From assembly GCF_000238595.1 (NCBI RefSeq), contig NZ_AGTS01000143.1, positions 62,001-126,000 on the forward strand: DNA of 64,000 nt. The letters are read 5' to 3'. Of this stretch, positions 53,569 through 62,098 are shown piece after piece. This DNA is from Acidovorax sp. NO-1. GTDB taxonomy: Bacteria > Pseudomonadota > Gammaproteobacteria > Burkholderiales > Burkholderiaceae_C. The translations under genes were made by a program, and so were the position numbers. Within the stretch, counting starts at the first letter, position 1, and every line of letters starts with the position of its first letter. The notes under the pieces were generated by a model. That model ran no database searches, was not told the DNA's origin, and saw nothing but the letters and a program-made list of their open reading frames with translations.

Positions 53569-54148
53569 CTGTGCCTGCGGGGGGTTCCACGGCCCGGGCG
53601 GCCTGGGGCGCACGGCCGTAGAACTGGGGGAAAAACTCTTTCACGCCCTGGCCGTTGAAGTCCCACCCCGTGCACTGGCCCAGATGGCGCGGTGGCTCGT
53701 CGGGGTGGCTGGCGGCAAACACCGCAGGCACCGACTGGAACGCCGCTGTGGCCAGGTTGAACAGCAGTTCGCGCAGGTGCGTGCAGCTTTCCACGCCGCC
53801 CAGGTGTTTCTGGATGGCCTGGCGCCAGCCGCGCGCCATGCTGCAGCCCACCATGCGCTGCAGCGCGGCTTGGGCCTCGGTGCAGCCTTTGAGCGGGTGC
53901 GAGTCCATGGCCACATCCACCGCCTGCACCACCAGCTGGCGGTTCACGGTCACGCGCAGCCACATGTGGTGGATGGCCTCACCCGCCAGGCGCGTGCGCG
54001 TCGGGTCGCGGTGCGAGGGGGCATCAAACGCCTTGCTGTCGTGCAGCTCGCCTTCGATGTCCCACAGGCCATCGTCGCGTTCAAAGCCCTGGTAGTTCAC
54101 CCGGCGAACATGCTTCAGGGTGCGGGGGGCGGGGGGGCTCAGGGGCAT
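53537..54148 (-). CDS. DUF2889 family protein
   Basis: 203 residues. The start TLKHVRRVNYQGFERDDGLW, DIEGELHDSK, and further on EAIHHMWLRVTVNRQLVVQA and GCTHLRELL-like text (CTHLRELLFNLATAAFQS) are the pattern of DUF2889. Members are often found near catabolic or CoA-linked genes and have no known function. The final residues EIPAKSASSA and the stop are made of repeat family 1 sequence, so the C-terminus has been changed by the repeat. It lies between the SDR and aldehyde dehydrogenase genes, same strand. Confidence 0.85.
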   Translation of the reverse strand: MPLSPPAPRTLKHVRRVNYQGFERDDGLWDIEGELHDSKAFDAPSHRDPTRTRLAGEAIHHMWLRVTVNRQLVVQAVDVAMDSHPLKGCTEAQAALQRMVGCSMARGWRQAIQKHLGGVESCTHLRELLFNLATAAFQSVPAVFAASHPDEPPRHLGQCTGWDFNGQGVKEFFPQFYGRAPQAARAVEPPAGTEIPAKSASSA

Positions 54149-54198
54149 TCGCTTCTATCGTGGTTGGTAGCGAGGGATTGAAACTGGCGCGGTCTAAG

Positions 54199-54302
54199 CG
54201 AGTGCCGCCGCGCAAGGGCCGCCAAGCCGCGCATGCGGCGTCTGGCTTGCGTGCGCTGGCGGCGTCCCCCTGCAGGGGGGAGACGCGAAGCGGCACAGGG
54301 GG
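54199..54302 (-). repeat. Repeat family 2, copy 4 (after the aldehyde dehydrogenase)
   Basis: On the minus strand it starts at the stop codon: CCCCCTGTGCCGCTTCGCG, TCTCCCCCCTGCAGGGGGAC, GCCGCCAGCGCACGC, GGCGGCCCTTGCGC. The centre CCCCCTGCAGGGGG is a perfect palindrome. Confidence 0.8.
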
Positions 54303-55736
54303 TTACCCATATTTGATGGCGACAGTTTTGAGCGTGGTAAAGCCATACAACGCTTCAAAGCCCTTTTCGCGCCCGTAGCCGCTGGATTTGACGCCGCCAA
54401 ACGGCAGCTCCACACCGCCGGCCGCGCCATAGTTGTTGATGAACACCTGCCCGCTGTGCACGCGCTTGGCCATGCGGAACTGGCGCGCGCCATCGCGCGT
54501 CCAGATACCGGCCACCAGGCCAAACTGCGTGGCGTTGGCCAGCTCCACCGCGTGGTCTTCGTCCTGGAAGGCCATGGCCGACAGCACGGGTCCGAACACT
54601 TCTTCCTGCGCAAGGCGGTGGCCTACCGGTACATCGCGCAGCAGGGTCGGGGCCTGGTAGTAGCCGGTCTCGGGCGCTTCGTCCACCACCACGCCCTGCG
54701 CCACCATGGGGATGCCAGCGACCTGCGCGTCCGAGAGGAAATCCCACACGCGCTGCTGTTGCGTCTGGCGGATCAGCGGGCCCACGTCCAGGTCCATGGC
54801 AGCGGGGCCCACGCGCAGCTTTTCAAACGCCTTGCCCAGGCGCTCCAGCAGCGGTTCATAAATCAGCGAGTCGATCAGCACGCGCGATCCTGCCGAGCAT
54901 GTCTGCCCGGCGTTCTGCACGATGGCGTTGATGACCACGGGGATGGCGGCATCGAGGTCCGCATCCGCAAAGATGATCTGCGGGCTTTTTCCGCCCAGCT
55001 CCAGCGTCACGGGGCAGTGGCGCTCTGCCGCCACCTGCTGGATCAGCGTGCCGATCTTGGGGCTGCCGGTGAAGCTGATGTGGTCGATGCCGGGGTGGCG
55101 CGCCAATGCGTCGCCCACCTCGTGGCCGTAGCCGGTGACGATGTTGAGCGCACCGGCAGGAAACCCCACCTCGGCCGCCAGCTGCGCCACGCGGATCAGC
55201 GAAAGGCACGCGTCTTCCGCCGGTTTGACCACGCACACATTGCCCGCTGTCAGGGCGCCGCCCACGCTGCGGCCAAAGATCTGCATGGGGTAGTTCCAGG
55301 GGATCACATGGCCCGTCACGCCATGGGGCTCCCGCCAGGTCAGCACACTGTAGCCGTCGGGGTAGGGGATCGTCTCGCCGTGGAACTTGTCGCACGCACC
55401 GGCGTAGAACTCGAAGTAGCGCGCCAGGGCAACCGCATCGGCCCGCGCCTGCTTGGTGGGCTTGCCGCAGTCGCGCTGCTCCAGCGCCGTCAGCTCGTCC
55501 GCGTGCTCCAGGATCTTGGCCGAGAGCTTTTGCAGCAACCGGCCGCGTTCGACCGGGGCCAGCTTTTGCCACACCGCGTGGTAGCACTGGCGCGCCGCAT
55601 GCACCGCCGTGTCGATGTCGTCGGCATTGCTGCGCTGGATCTCGTCGAAGGGCTGGCCGTCGGACGGGTCGATCACGGCAATCGTGCGGCCCGAAGCGGA
55701 CGGCACCGAGGCGTTGGCGATGTAGTTCAGTTGCAT
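54303..55736 (-). CDS. Aldehyde dehydrogenase family protein
   Basis: 477 residues. NAD site VIPWNYPMQIFGRSVGGALTAG (about 145), ISFTGSPKIGT, general-base Glu in VTLELGGKSPQ (about 250), nucleophilic Cys in NAGQTCSAGSRVL (about 285), EEVFGPVLSAMAF. It oxidises an aldehyde to its acid; the overall look is close to betaine- or aminobutyraldehyde-type enzymes, but the substrate cannot be set. ATG 55736 (MQLNYIANASV) was chosen; 55745 is also open. Its stop abuts repeat family 2. Confidence 0.93.
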   Translation of the reverse strand: MQLNYIANASVPSASGRTIAVIDPSDGQPFDEIQRSNADDIDTAVHAARQCYHAVWQKLAPVERGRLLQKLSAKILEHADELTALEQRDCGKPTKQARADAVALARYFEFYAGACDKFHGETIPYPDGYSVLTWREPHGVTGHVIPWNYPMQIFGRSVGGALTAGNVCVVKPAEDACLSLIRVAQLAAEVGFPAGALNIVTGYGHEVGDALARHPGIDHISFTGSPKIGTLIQQVAAERHCPVTLELGGKSPQIIFADADLDAAIPVVINAIVQNAGQTCSAGSRVLIDSLIYEPLLERLGKAFEKLRVGPAAMDLDVGPLIRQTQQQRVWDFLSDAQVAGIPMVAQGVVVDEAPETGYYQAPTLLRDVPVGHRLAQEEVFGPVLSAMAFQDEDHAVELANATQFGLVAGIWTRDGARQFRMAKRVHSGQVFINNYGAAGGVELPFGGVKSSGYGREKGFEALYGFTTLKTVAIKYG

Positions 55737-55784
55737 GGCCGCCATTTTGCCCGTAAATGAAATGTGTGCTTAGTATTTATGTAA

Positions 55785-55838
55785 AAACTGCCTGCAGCGC
55801 TTGTGTATAAAGCGCAAACAGCTATTGATTCAATAGCA
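55785..55838. repeat. Repeat family 1, copy 7 (before the aldehyde dehydrogenase)
   Basis: A diverged copy: TGCCTGCAGCGCTTGTGTAT, AAAGCGCAAACAGC, TATTGATTCAATAG. Arms GCGCTT/AAAGCGC are kept, and the end TATTGATTCAATA is palindromic. It provides the last codons and stop of the Crp/Fnr gene. Confidence 0.6.
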
Positions 55839-56534
55839 TGACGCGCGCAGGGCTGCCAGGTCCAGAATCTCCACCTCGCCCCGCTGCACGCGCACCAGGT
55901 GGCGTGCTTCGAGGTCTTTGAGGATCTGGTTGGTGGTCTGGCGCGAGATGGCCAGCATCAGCGAGAGCTGCTCCTGCGATATGCCGATCACCCGGCGCGA
56001 CTGGCCCTCGGCTGTCCATTGCCCGTAGCCCTCGGCCATCATCACCAGGCGGCGTGCCAGGCGCTGCGGCGCGGGCAGCAGCGCCAGCTCTTCCACCGCC
56101 ACAAAGGCCGAGCGGAGCTTGTCTGTCAGCAACAACGCCAGCGCGTGCCAGTGCTCGGGGTGGGCCTGCAGCCATTGCTGCAGCCTCTCGTGCGGTACCT
56201 GCAGCAGCGTGGTGGGCTCACTGGCGTGGGCGTCGTGGGTGCGGGCCGAGTTGTCGAACACCGAGATCTCGCCAAACCAGTGCGGCGGCTCCAGCCGTAT
56301 CAGCAGTGCCGCGCGGGCTTCGTCGGCCCGCCCCCCCGTGCCCGAGATGCTGACCGCGCCGCGCACCACCGCATACAGCCCGCAAGGCGCATCGCCGCGC
56401 AAAAAAAGGACCTCCCCGGTGTTCAGATGCCGCAGCTGCGCCATGGCCAGCAGGGGCTGGGCAAAGTCGGGTGGCAGATGGGCAAACCAGCGGCCGGACT
56501 GGAGGACTGGCAGGAAGGTGGCGGGGTCGGTCAT
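55830..56534 (-). CDS. Crp/Fnr-family transcription regulator
   Basis: 234 residues. N-terminal cyclic-nucleotide-type beta-roll: LNTGEVLFLRGDAPCGLYAV, GAVSISGTG, PPHWFGEISVFDNSARTHDA. C-terminal winged helix with the recognition helix in ISQEQLSLMLAISRQTTNQI followed by LKDLEARHLVRVQRGEVEIL. No Cys set for an iron-sulfur cluster as in Fnr. The glycine-rich GTGGRADEA insert is unusual. It may control the neighbouring aldehyde dehydrogenase or the divergent Mpo1-like gene. ATG 56534 chosen. The last residues (CY) and the stop come from repeat family 1. Confidence 0.9.
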   Translation of the reverse strand: MTDPATFLPVLQSGRWFAHLPPDFAQPLLAMAQLRHLNTGEVLFLRGDAPCGLYAVVRGAVSISGTGGRADEARAALLIRLEPPHWFGEISVFDNSARTHDAHASEPTTLLQVPHERLQQWLQAHPEHWHALALLLTDKLRSAFVAVEELALLPAPQRLARRLVMMAEGYGQWTAEGQSRRVIGISQEQLSLMLAISRQTTNQILKDLEARHLVRVQRGEVEILDLAALRASCY

Positions 56535-56700
56535 GCAGGAGGAGGAAGCGTCAGAGCGCGGGTGGCGGGCGGGAAGGTGTGCGGGTGAGTGTGCGGGCAA
56601 GTGTGCAGCAGCGCGGCGTGTTTTGTCGTGTGCACGACAGACGCTGGCGCCGTGGCAGAGCGAGTATTGATGCTGCTCAAAACACCACCGGGAGACACCC

Positions 56701-57237
56701 ATGAAAACCCTGATCGACCACCTGGCCCAGTACGCCGCCTACCACCGCGATCCGCGCAACATCCACACCCATTTTGTGGGCGTGCCCATGATCATGTTTG
56801 CCGTGGTCATCCTGCTGTCACGCCCCACTTGGCAGATGGGCGACCTGCCCATGAGCCCTGCGCTGCTGGCGGCCCTGGCGAGTTGCTTCTTTTACTTCCG
56901 GCTCGACTTCCGCTACGGCGTGACCATGGCTGCGCTGCTGTCGGCCATGCTGGTGGGCGGCCAGTGGCTGGCGGTGCAGACCGCCGCGCTGTGGCTGGCC
57001 TCGGGTATCGGGTTGTTTGTGGTGGGTTGGGTGATCCAGTTTGTGGGCCACTACTACGAGGGGCGCAAACCGGCGTTTGTGGACGACCTGGTGGGCCTGA
57101 TCGTGGGGCCGCTGTTTGTGGTGGCGGAGCTCGGGTTTTTGCTGGGCCTGCGCAAAGAGGTTCAGAAGGCGATCGAGGAGCGTAGCGGCCCTGTGCGCCT
57201 GCGGACAGGGCCCCAGGCTGCTGCCCACCCCCAGTGA
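56701..57237 (+). CDS. DUF962/Mpo1-like membrane protein
   Basis: 178 residues, four to five helices. YAAYHRDPRNIHTHFVGVPM (about 12-31) and VIQFVGHYYEGRKPAFVDDL (about 113-132) are the two His-containing motifs of the Mpo1 (YGL010w) family. Yeast Mpo1 is an iron-dependent dioxygenase in the alpha-oxidation of 2-hydroxy fatty acids. The same motifs suggest a lipid-linked oxygenase here; this is inferred. Convergent with the ABC permease gene, 18 bases between stops. Confidence 0.88.
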   Translation: MKTLIDHLAQYAAYHRDPRNIHTHFVGVPMIMFAVVILLSRPTWQMGDLPMSPALLAALASCFFYFRLDFRYGVTMAALLSAMLVGGQWLAVQTAALWLASGIGLFVVGWVIQFVGHYYEGRKPAFVDDLVGLIVGPLFVVAELGFLLGLRKEVQKAIEERSGPVRLRTGPQAAAHPQ

Positions 57238-57255
57238 GTAGTGATCGCTGACTGA

Positions 57256-58443
57256 TCAGTGCGCGACAGGTTGGGGCAAGGCTGCGCGCGCAGGGCCGGC
57301 CTTGACCAGCACGGCGGCCGTGCACACCGTACCCAGCGCCACCAGCGCACACAGGTAGGGCAGGGCCGCAGACAACGGCGCCCCCAGCTGATTGAGCCGC
57401 AGTGACGCCTGCACCCCGGACGTGCTGGGCAGCAGCCAGCGCAGCCACTGCAGCGGCTCGGGCAGCGCCTCTGCCGGCCACGAGAACCCAGCCACGAAGG
57501 CGATGGGCAGTGTGGTCCACAGCAGCACCTGCAGCGCGCGTTCGCGGTTGCCAAACCACAGGCCCAGCAGCGCCCCCAGCGCCGCGATGGCCGGGATGTA
57601 GCAGGCCAGCAGCGCCAGTGCGCCCAGCGGGTTGCCGCCACGGGGGTAGTCGTGCAGCAGAAAGATCCAGCCAAAGTAGAAGAGGCCACTGGCCCAGCCC
57701 AGCGTGCTCAGGCCCAGCAGGCGGCCCAGCCAGGTGGTGGCGTGGGCGCGGTGCTGGCCACTTTCCACCCATGTGCCGGCGAGCATGGCAGCGCCCATCA
57801 GCAGGGTCTGCTGCAGGATGAGCAGTGCCACGGCGGGCACCACAAAGCTGCCGTAGCCCTCGATGGGGTTGAACAGCGCCACCATCTGCAACTGCACTGG
57901 CGCGCGGCTGGCACGGGCCTGCTGCGCGCTCTGGCCGCTGGCCTGCAGCTGTCGGATTTCGACGCCTGCAGACACGGCGCCCACCGCTTCGGCAAAGCCG
58001 TACTGCACAGCCTTGTTGAGCAGTGCATAGGCACCGTTGGCCTCGATGCTGACCACGGCACTTTCACCGCGCACCACACTGCGCTTGAGATGCGCAGGGA
58101 TCAGCACGTAGCCTTCTATCTCGCCACGCCACAGCGCCTCCTGCGCCTCGCGCTCGTTGCCCGTTAACAGGCGCACGTCAATGCGCGGGTCGGCATCGGC
58201 AAAGCGGGCGATCTGGCGCGACAGGCTGGTGCGGTCCATGTCCACCACGGCCACCTGCACGCGGGTGAGCACCTCATCGGCGTAGAACCAGGGGTAGAAA
58301 AAGCCGTAGAGCACGGGTGCACCGATGAGCAGCAGCAGAACGCCCTTGTCGCGCACCACGGCGGCCAGCGCTTGCAGCCAGGCCCGCAGAACGCCCTGGG
58401 GTGGTGGTGTCACCACCGGCATGGGTTTCATCGTGGCATTCAT
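57256..58443 (-). CDS. ABC-2 type permease (YhhJ-like), distal
   Basis: 395 residues. One N-terminal helix (GVLLLLIGAPVLYGFFYPWF), a periplasmic domain of about 130 residues (VAVVDMDRTSLSRQIARFAD and on), then five or six helices, with EALPEPLQWLRWLLPSTSG before the last. This is the YhhJ/YbhR kind of export permease. It starts at ATG 58443, overlapping the stop of the other permease (ATGA). With that permease, HlyD and TolC it should form a tripartite exporter. No ATP-binding subunit is encoded in the cluster. Confidence 0.9.
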   Translation of the reverse strand: MNATMKPMPVVTPPPQGVLRAWLQALAAVVRDKGVLLLLIGAPVLYGFFYPWFYADEVLTRVQVAVVDMDRTSLSRQIARFADADPRIDVRLLTGNEREAQEALWRGEIEGYVLIPAHLKRSVVRGESAVVSIEANGAYALLNKAVQYGFAEAVGAVSAGVEIRQLQASGQSAQQARASRAPVQLQMVALFNPIEGYGSFVVPAVALLILQQTLLMGAAMLAGTWVESGQHRAHATTWLGRLLGLSTLGWASGLFYFGWIFLLHDYPRGGNPLGALALLACYIPAIAALGALLGLWFGNRERALQVLLWTTLPIAFVAGFSWPAEALPEPLQWLRWLLPSTSGVQASLRLNQLGAPLSAALPYLCALVALGTVCTAAVLVKAGPARAALPQPVAH

Positions 58444-59615
58444 CAGCGGCTTCCCCAGGTGTGAGGGCTGCGGTGGGCCACGCTGAGTGCGAGGGCGCCC
58501 ACCAGCCACAGCACGGCCGTGGCGATCATCAGCGCCACCATGGTCGACACGCTGGTCGCCAGCGGCGCGCCCATCTGCAGCTGCTCGATCTGCAGGCGGA
58601 TGTAGTGGGTGAACGGCATGGCCTCGGCCCAGGCGCGGGCGCTGCCCGGCATGCCTGCCAGCGGAAACGCGACGCCGCTGAACGCAAACGCCGGTGCCGC
58701 AAAAAATCCCGTGCCCGACAAGGCGGTGCGCAGCGACCGTGTGATGCCCGCCAGCGCAGCGCCCGCCATCAGCGACACGGCCATCAGCAAAGCCAGCGCC
58801 GCAGCCACCCACCACAGATTGCCCGGCGGGTGCCAGCCGCGCCCCCAGGTAATTCCCACCAGCGCCAGCAGCCCCACCAGCGTGAGGGAAGCCCAAGGCA
58901 AGGCCAGCTTGCCGATCAGCGCACCAGCTATGTTCGGCAGCCCGCCCGACCCCAGCCACTCGCCCACGGTGCGGTCACGCAGCTCGCGCCCGACAGCCCA
59001 GGCACCGGCCGTCATGGCCAGGATGTGCAGCAGCGCAGGGATCAGCGCCGCCCCCAGAAACTGCTCGTAGTTGCTCGACACATTGAACAGCGCCACCATC
59101 TGTGTGTGGATGGGTTCCATGCTCACGTGCACGGCCTGGGCGCGTTCGCCGCGCCGGTTGCGCGCGGCCATTTCGATGCCGGCCGACAGCGTGCCCACCA
59201 CCGCGCGCACATCGCGTTGCAACACGCCTGAATGCGTGCCCAGCTGCGCGTTGTGCAGCAGCGTGACCTGTGTGGCATGCCCCTCCTTGACCGTGCGCGC
59301 AAAGTCGCGCGGCACGGTGATGACGGCATACACCTGCACGTTGCGCAAGGCGCGTTCGGCCTCGGCGTGGTTGGCATGGTGCCGGGTGACGCGCAGGCCC
59401 GGCGTGGCGTCCAGCATGCGCACCAGCTGGCGCGACAGGCTCGACTGGTCGGCATCCACCACGCCCACGGGAAGGTGGCGAGGCAGTCCGGCCGAGAACA
59501 CCCACCACATCAGCGCCACGGCGAGCAGCGGCACCCAGGTGACCATGGCCAGGTCCCACGGGCTGGCGCCCAGGCGGCGGGATTCGCGGGTGAGGCTTTT
59601 TACTATTGAATTCAT
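58443..59615 (-). CDS. ABC-2 type permease (YhhJ-like), proximal
   Basis: 390 residues, homologous in layout to the next permease: helix LAMVTWVPLLAVALMWWVF, periplasmic domain GVVDADQSSLSRQLVRMLDA, then a six-helix ABC-2 block including AFSGVAFPLAGMPGSARAWA. The paired DADQSSLSRQL/DMDRTSLSRQI segments show an old duplication. The start ATG 59615 and the next four codons (NSIV) are made from repeat family 1, so the native start may have been replaced. It overlaps the distal permease by four bases. Confidence 0.9.
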   Translation of the reverse strand: MNSIVKSLTRESRRLGASPWDLAMVTWVPLLAVALMWWVFSAGLPRHLPVGVVDADQSSLSRQLVRMLDATPGLRVTRHHANHAEAERALRNVQVYAVITVPRDFARTVKEGHATQVTLLHNAQLGTHSGVLQRDVRAVVGTLSAGIEMAARNRRGERAQAVHVSMEPIHTQMVALFNVSSNYEQFLGAALIPALLHILAMTAGAWAVGRELRDRTVGEWLGSGGLPNIAGALIGKLALPWASLTLVGLLALVGITWGRGWHPPGNLWWVAAALALLMAVSLMAGAALAGITRSLRTALSGTGFFAAPAFAFSGVAFPLAGMPGSARAWAEAMPFTHYIRLQIEQLQMGAPLATSVSTMVALMIATAVLWLVGALALSVAHRSPHTWGSR

Positions 59616-59668
59616 AGCTTTTGGCGCTTGATGGATAAGCGCCAGAGGCCTTTTTGACTCTAATTTTT
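59597..59668 (+). repeat. Repeat family 1, copy 8 (permease to HlyD)
   Basis: TTTTTACTATTGAATTCATA, GCTTTTGGCGCTTGATGGAT, AAGCGCCAGAGGCC, TTTTTGACTCTAATTTTT. It spans the whole gap between hlyD-like and permease genes, carrying the permease start codon at one end and touching the HlyD stop codon at the other. Confidence 0.88.
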
Positions 59669-60650
59669 AAAGTACCAGCACCGTCATGCCGGGGCGCGCG
59701 CCTTCGATGGGCGCGGCCGGGCGCGCTCGCACTTCAAAGGTGCGGGCGTCAAAGCCATGGCCTGCGCGCGTGGCGCGCCAGGTGGCAAAGTCCGGCAGCG
59801 CGGCCGTGTGATAGACCTTGAACCTCACCGGCTTGCTGCCCAGCGCGGGCAATGTGGCGTCAAACTCGCTGCCGATGGCAAAGCGTTGCAGGCGGTCCTC
59901 GCGCACGTTCAGCACCATCCACTGGTCCTTCAGGTCCACCACCGTGACCACGGCCACGCCCTGGGGCGACAGCTCTCCCGTTCGCGCCAGCACCTTGGCC
60001 ACTTCGCCGGCCACGGGGCTCTTGAGCTCGGTCTCGGCCTGGGCCGCCCGCACTTCCGCCACCACGCCCGCCACCTGGCGCGCCTGGGCGCTGGCGACGG
60101 ATCGGTCTTCGGTGCGGGCACCGGCGCGGGCCAGGTCGTACTGGGCCTTGGCGGCCAGCGCCTGGTCGCGCGCGGCCTTGAAGTTGGCCTCGGCCTCGTC
60201 GCGTTTTTGCGCGGCCACCAGGCCCTCGCGGGCCAGGCCATCCACGCGTTTGAAGGACGAATCGGCCAGATCGGCGGCGGCCACGGCGCGCTGCCAGTTC
60301 AGTCGGGCCATCTCAATTTCTTGCGGGCGTGCGCCGTGCTGGGCCTTGTCGGCCACCGCCTGGGCAGCCTCTTGCGCCGCCGTGGCCTGGGCCAGCTTGG
60401 CTTGCACCTCGGGGCTGTCCATGCGGATCAGCGGGGCGCCCACGGTGATCTGGTCGCCTTCCTTCACCAGGATCTGCGCGATGCGCGCGGTGACCTTGGG
60501 GGCGATGTCGGCCTCTTGCGCTTCGATCTGGCCCTGGAACACCTCGGGCGCGGGCTGCGAGGCCTTCCACAGGCCAACGCCCACAAAGCCTGCCACGGCC
60601 ACAAAGGCCACTGCGCCGACGGCTGCTGTTTTCTTGCGCATGCTCTTCAC
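59667..60650 (-). CDS. HlyD-family membrane fusion protein
   Basis: 327 residues. One N-terminal helix (KTAAVGAVAFVAVAGFVGVG), lipoyl halves IAPKVTARIAQILVKEGDQI and TELKSPVAGEVAKVLARTGE, a long Ala-rich coiled-coil between (about 70-185), and a beta-barrel part (VLNVREDRLQRFAIGSEFDA). It bridges the two permeases and TolC. The start is GTG 60650, overlapping the TolC stop (GTGA), or ATG 60641. Its stop lies at the edge of a repeat copy. Confidence 0.92.
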   Translation of the reverse strand: MKSMRKKTAAVGAVAFVAVAGFVGVGLWKASQPAPEVFQGQIEAQEADIAPKVTARIAQILVKEGDQITVGAPLIRMDSPEVQAKLAQATAAQEAAQAVADKAQHGARPQEIEMARLNWQRAVAAADLADSSFKRVDGLAREGLVAAQKRDEAEANFKAARDQALAAKAQYDLARAGARTEDRSVASAQARQVAGVVAEVRAAQAETELKSPVAGEVAKVLARTGELSPQGVAVVTVVDLKDQWMVLNVREDRLQRFAIGSEFDATLPALGSKPVRFKVYHTAALPDFATWRATRAGHGFDARTFEVRARPAAPIEGARPGMTVLVL

Positions 60651-62080
60651 TCCACTTTCAGCGCATCAGCGCGCGCCATGTATTTGCCAAAGTCTTCCGA
60701 CAGGCCGCAGCTTTCCAGCAGGTCGGCCAGTGCCTTCACGTAGTCGTGGGCGGCCTGGGCGCGTTCGGTATGCGCCTTGGCCTGGTTGACCTGGGCGTCG
60801 ATCAGGTCCAGCGTGGTGCTGGTGCCCGCCTTCAGGCCGGAGGTGCGCAGGCGCAGCACTTCGTCGGCCAGATCCAGCCCCGGTTGCAGCGCAAAGTAGG
60901 CGCGGCGCGCCTGTTCCAGGGCCAGCCAGCGCTTTTCCACCAGCAGGGCAATGTTGTTCTGCGCCTGCGCGCCGGTGCGCTCGGCCTGCTCGATCTGGCG
61001 GCTGGACGATTCAGCGAGCGCGTTGCGGTCGATGGAATCGAACAGCGTCCAGCGCACGCCCACGCCAGCCACCCAGTCTGCGTCGCGGCCGGTCTTGAGC
61101 TGGCGCTGGCCGAACGCAAACACCTGCGGCTTGCGCAAGGCCTCCTGAGCGGCATGCAGTTGCGTGGCTTGCTCTTTTTTGGCGGCCACCTTGTCCAGCC
61201 CGGGGTGGCGGGCCAAGGCGGTGTCGATGAAGTGGGGCAGGGGCTCGACCGGCTGGCTCAGCACAAACAGGGGGCTGGTGGGCGTGACAGGGTCGGTCGC
61301 CTTGAGGGTGCGCGTCAGGGCCGTGGCGGCCAGCTCCGCGTCGTCGCGGGCTTTGCGGGCGTTGCGGCGGGCGTCTTCCAGGGCCGAGCGGGCCTGCAGC
61401 CGATCCACCCGGGCGATCACGCCGGCGTCCAGCATCTTCTGTGCGGCGGCGTCGTGCTGCTCGATGGTGGCAAGGGCCGATTCGCGCAGCAGGGCAGCGC
61501 GCTCGGCCAGCTGGGCGCCAAAGTAGCGCAGCACCAGCAGGGTGGTGGCCTCATGGCCGGTTTTGGCGGCGTCGGCCTGGGCTTCTTGGGCTTGGGCATC
61601 CAGCAGGCCACGGGCTGCGTTGCTGGCGCCGCCCATGTACAGGGGCCAGATGGCGGAGACCGACGCGGTGGTATCACTCTTGCTGCGGTGGAGCGTGTAG
61701 CCCGGCGGCAGGTGGGGCATCTGCGCCAGCGGGCCCGCAAGCTGCGGCGGCAGTTGCGACAGCACACCGGGCAGGGCCTGATTCAGTGGGTTCAGGTCCA
61801 CATCCAGGTTGGCGTTGTAGCGGTAGGCAGCGCCGGTCAGGTTGACCACCGGGCCACCCAGGCGCTGCAGGGCGTCGCGGCGCAGCTGGGCGCCTTCGAC
61901 GGCGTTGCGCGACGCAGCCAGCTGGTCGGAGCGCTGCTGCAGCTGCTGCAGCGCGGCGTCAAAAGCCATGGGCGCAGCCTGGGTCTGCACTGGCATCAGC
62001 GCCAGTGGAGCCGATGCGATCAGGCAAAGCAAAGCTTCGCCTACCCGGCCGGTGTGCCGGGGCGTTTTCTTTGAAGTCAT
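60647..62080 (-). CDS. TolC-family outer-membrane channel
   Basis: 477 residues. Sec signal peptide (about 13-36, ending TQAAP). Two related halves of long helices as in TolC: FDAALQQLQQRSDQLAASRN, VSAIWPLYMGGASNAARGLL, and later GVGVRWTLFDSIDRNALAES, STTLDLIDAQVNQAKAHTER. It forms the outer-membrane exit duct for the HlyD/ABC-2 exporter. It follows the hydrolase gene by 18 bases, so the operon very likely begins at the TetR-controlled promoter. Confidence 0.92.
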   Translation of the reverse strand: MTSKKTPRHTGRVGEALLCLIASAPLALMPVQTQAAPMAFDAALQQLQQRSDQLAASRNAVEGAQLRRDALQRLGGPVVNLTGAAYRYNANLDVDLNPLNQALPGVLSQLPPQLAGPLAQMPHLPPGYTLHRSKSDTTASVSAIWPLYMGGASNAARGLLDAQAQEAQADAAKTGHEATTLLVLRYFGAQLAERAALLRESALATIEQHDAAAQKMLDAGVIARVDRLQARSALEDARRNARKARDDAELAATALTRTLKATDPVTPTSPLFVLSQPVEPLPHFIDTALARHPGLDKVAAKKEQATQLHAAQEALRKPQVFAFGQRQLKTGRDADWVAGVGVRWTLFDSIDRNALAESSSRQIEQAERTGAQAQNNIALLVEKRWLALEQARRAYFALQPGLDLADEVLRLRTSGLKAGTSTTLDLIDAQVNQAKAHTERAQAAHDYVKALADLLESCGLSEDFGKYMARADALKVE

Positions 62081-62098
62081 GGTTTCAGGTTGTTGTGG

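Noticed and set aside
52726..53613. A single 295-residue protein read in the frame that covers the SDR C-terminus
   Set aside because: Its first 180 residues are an Arg/His-rich out-of-frame reading of the SDR N-terminus; a one-base frameshift explains both halves.
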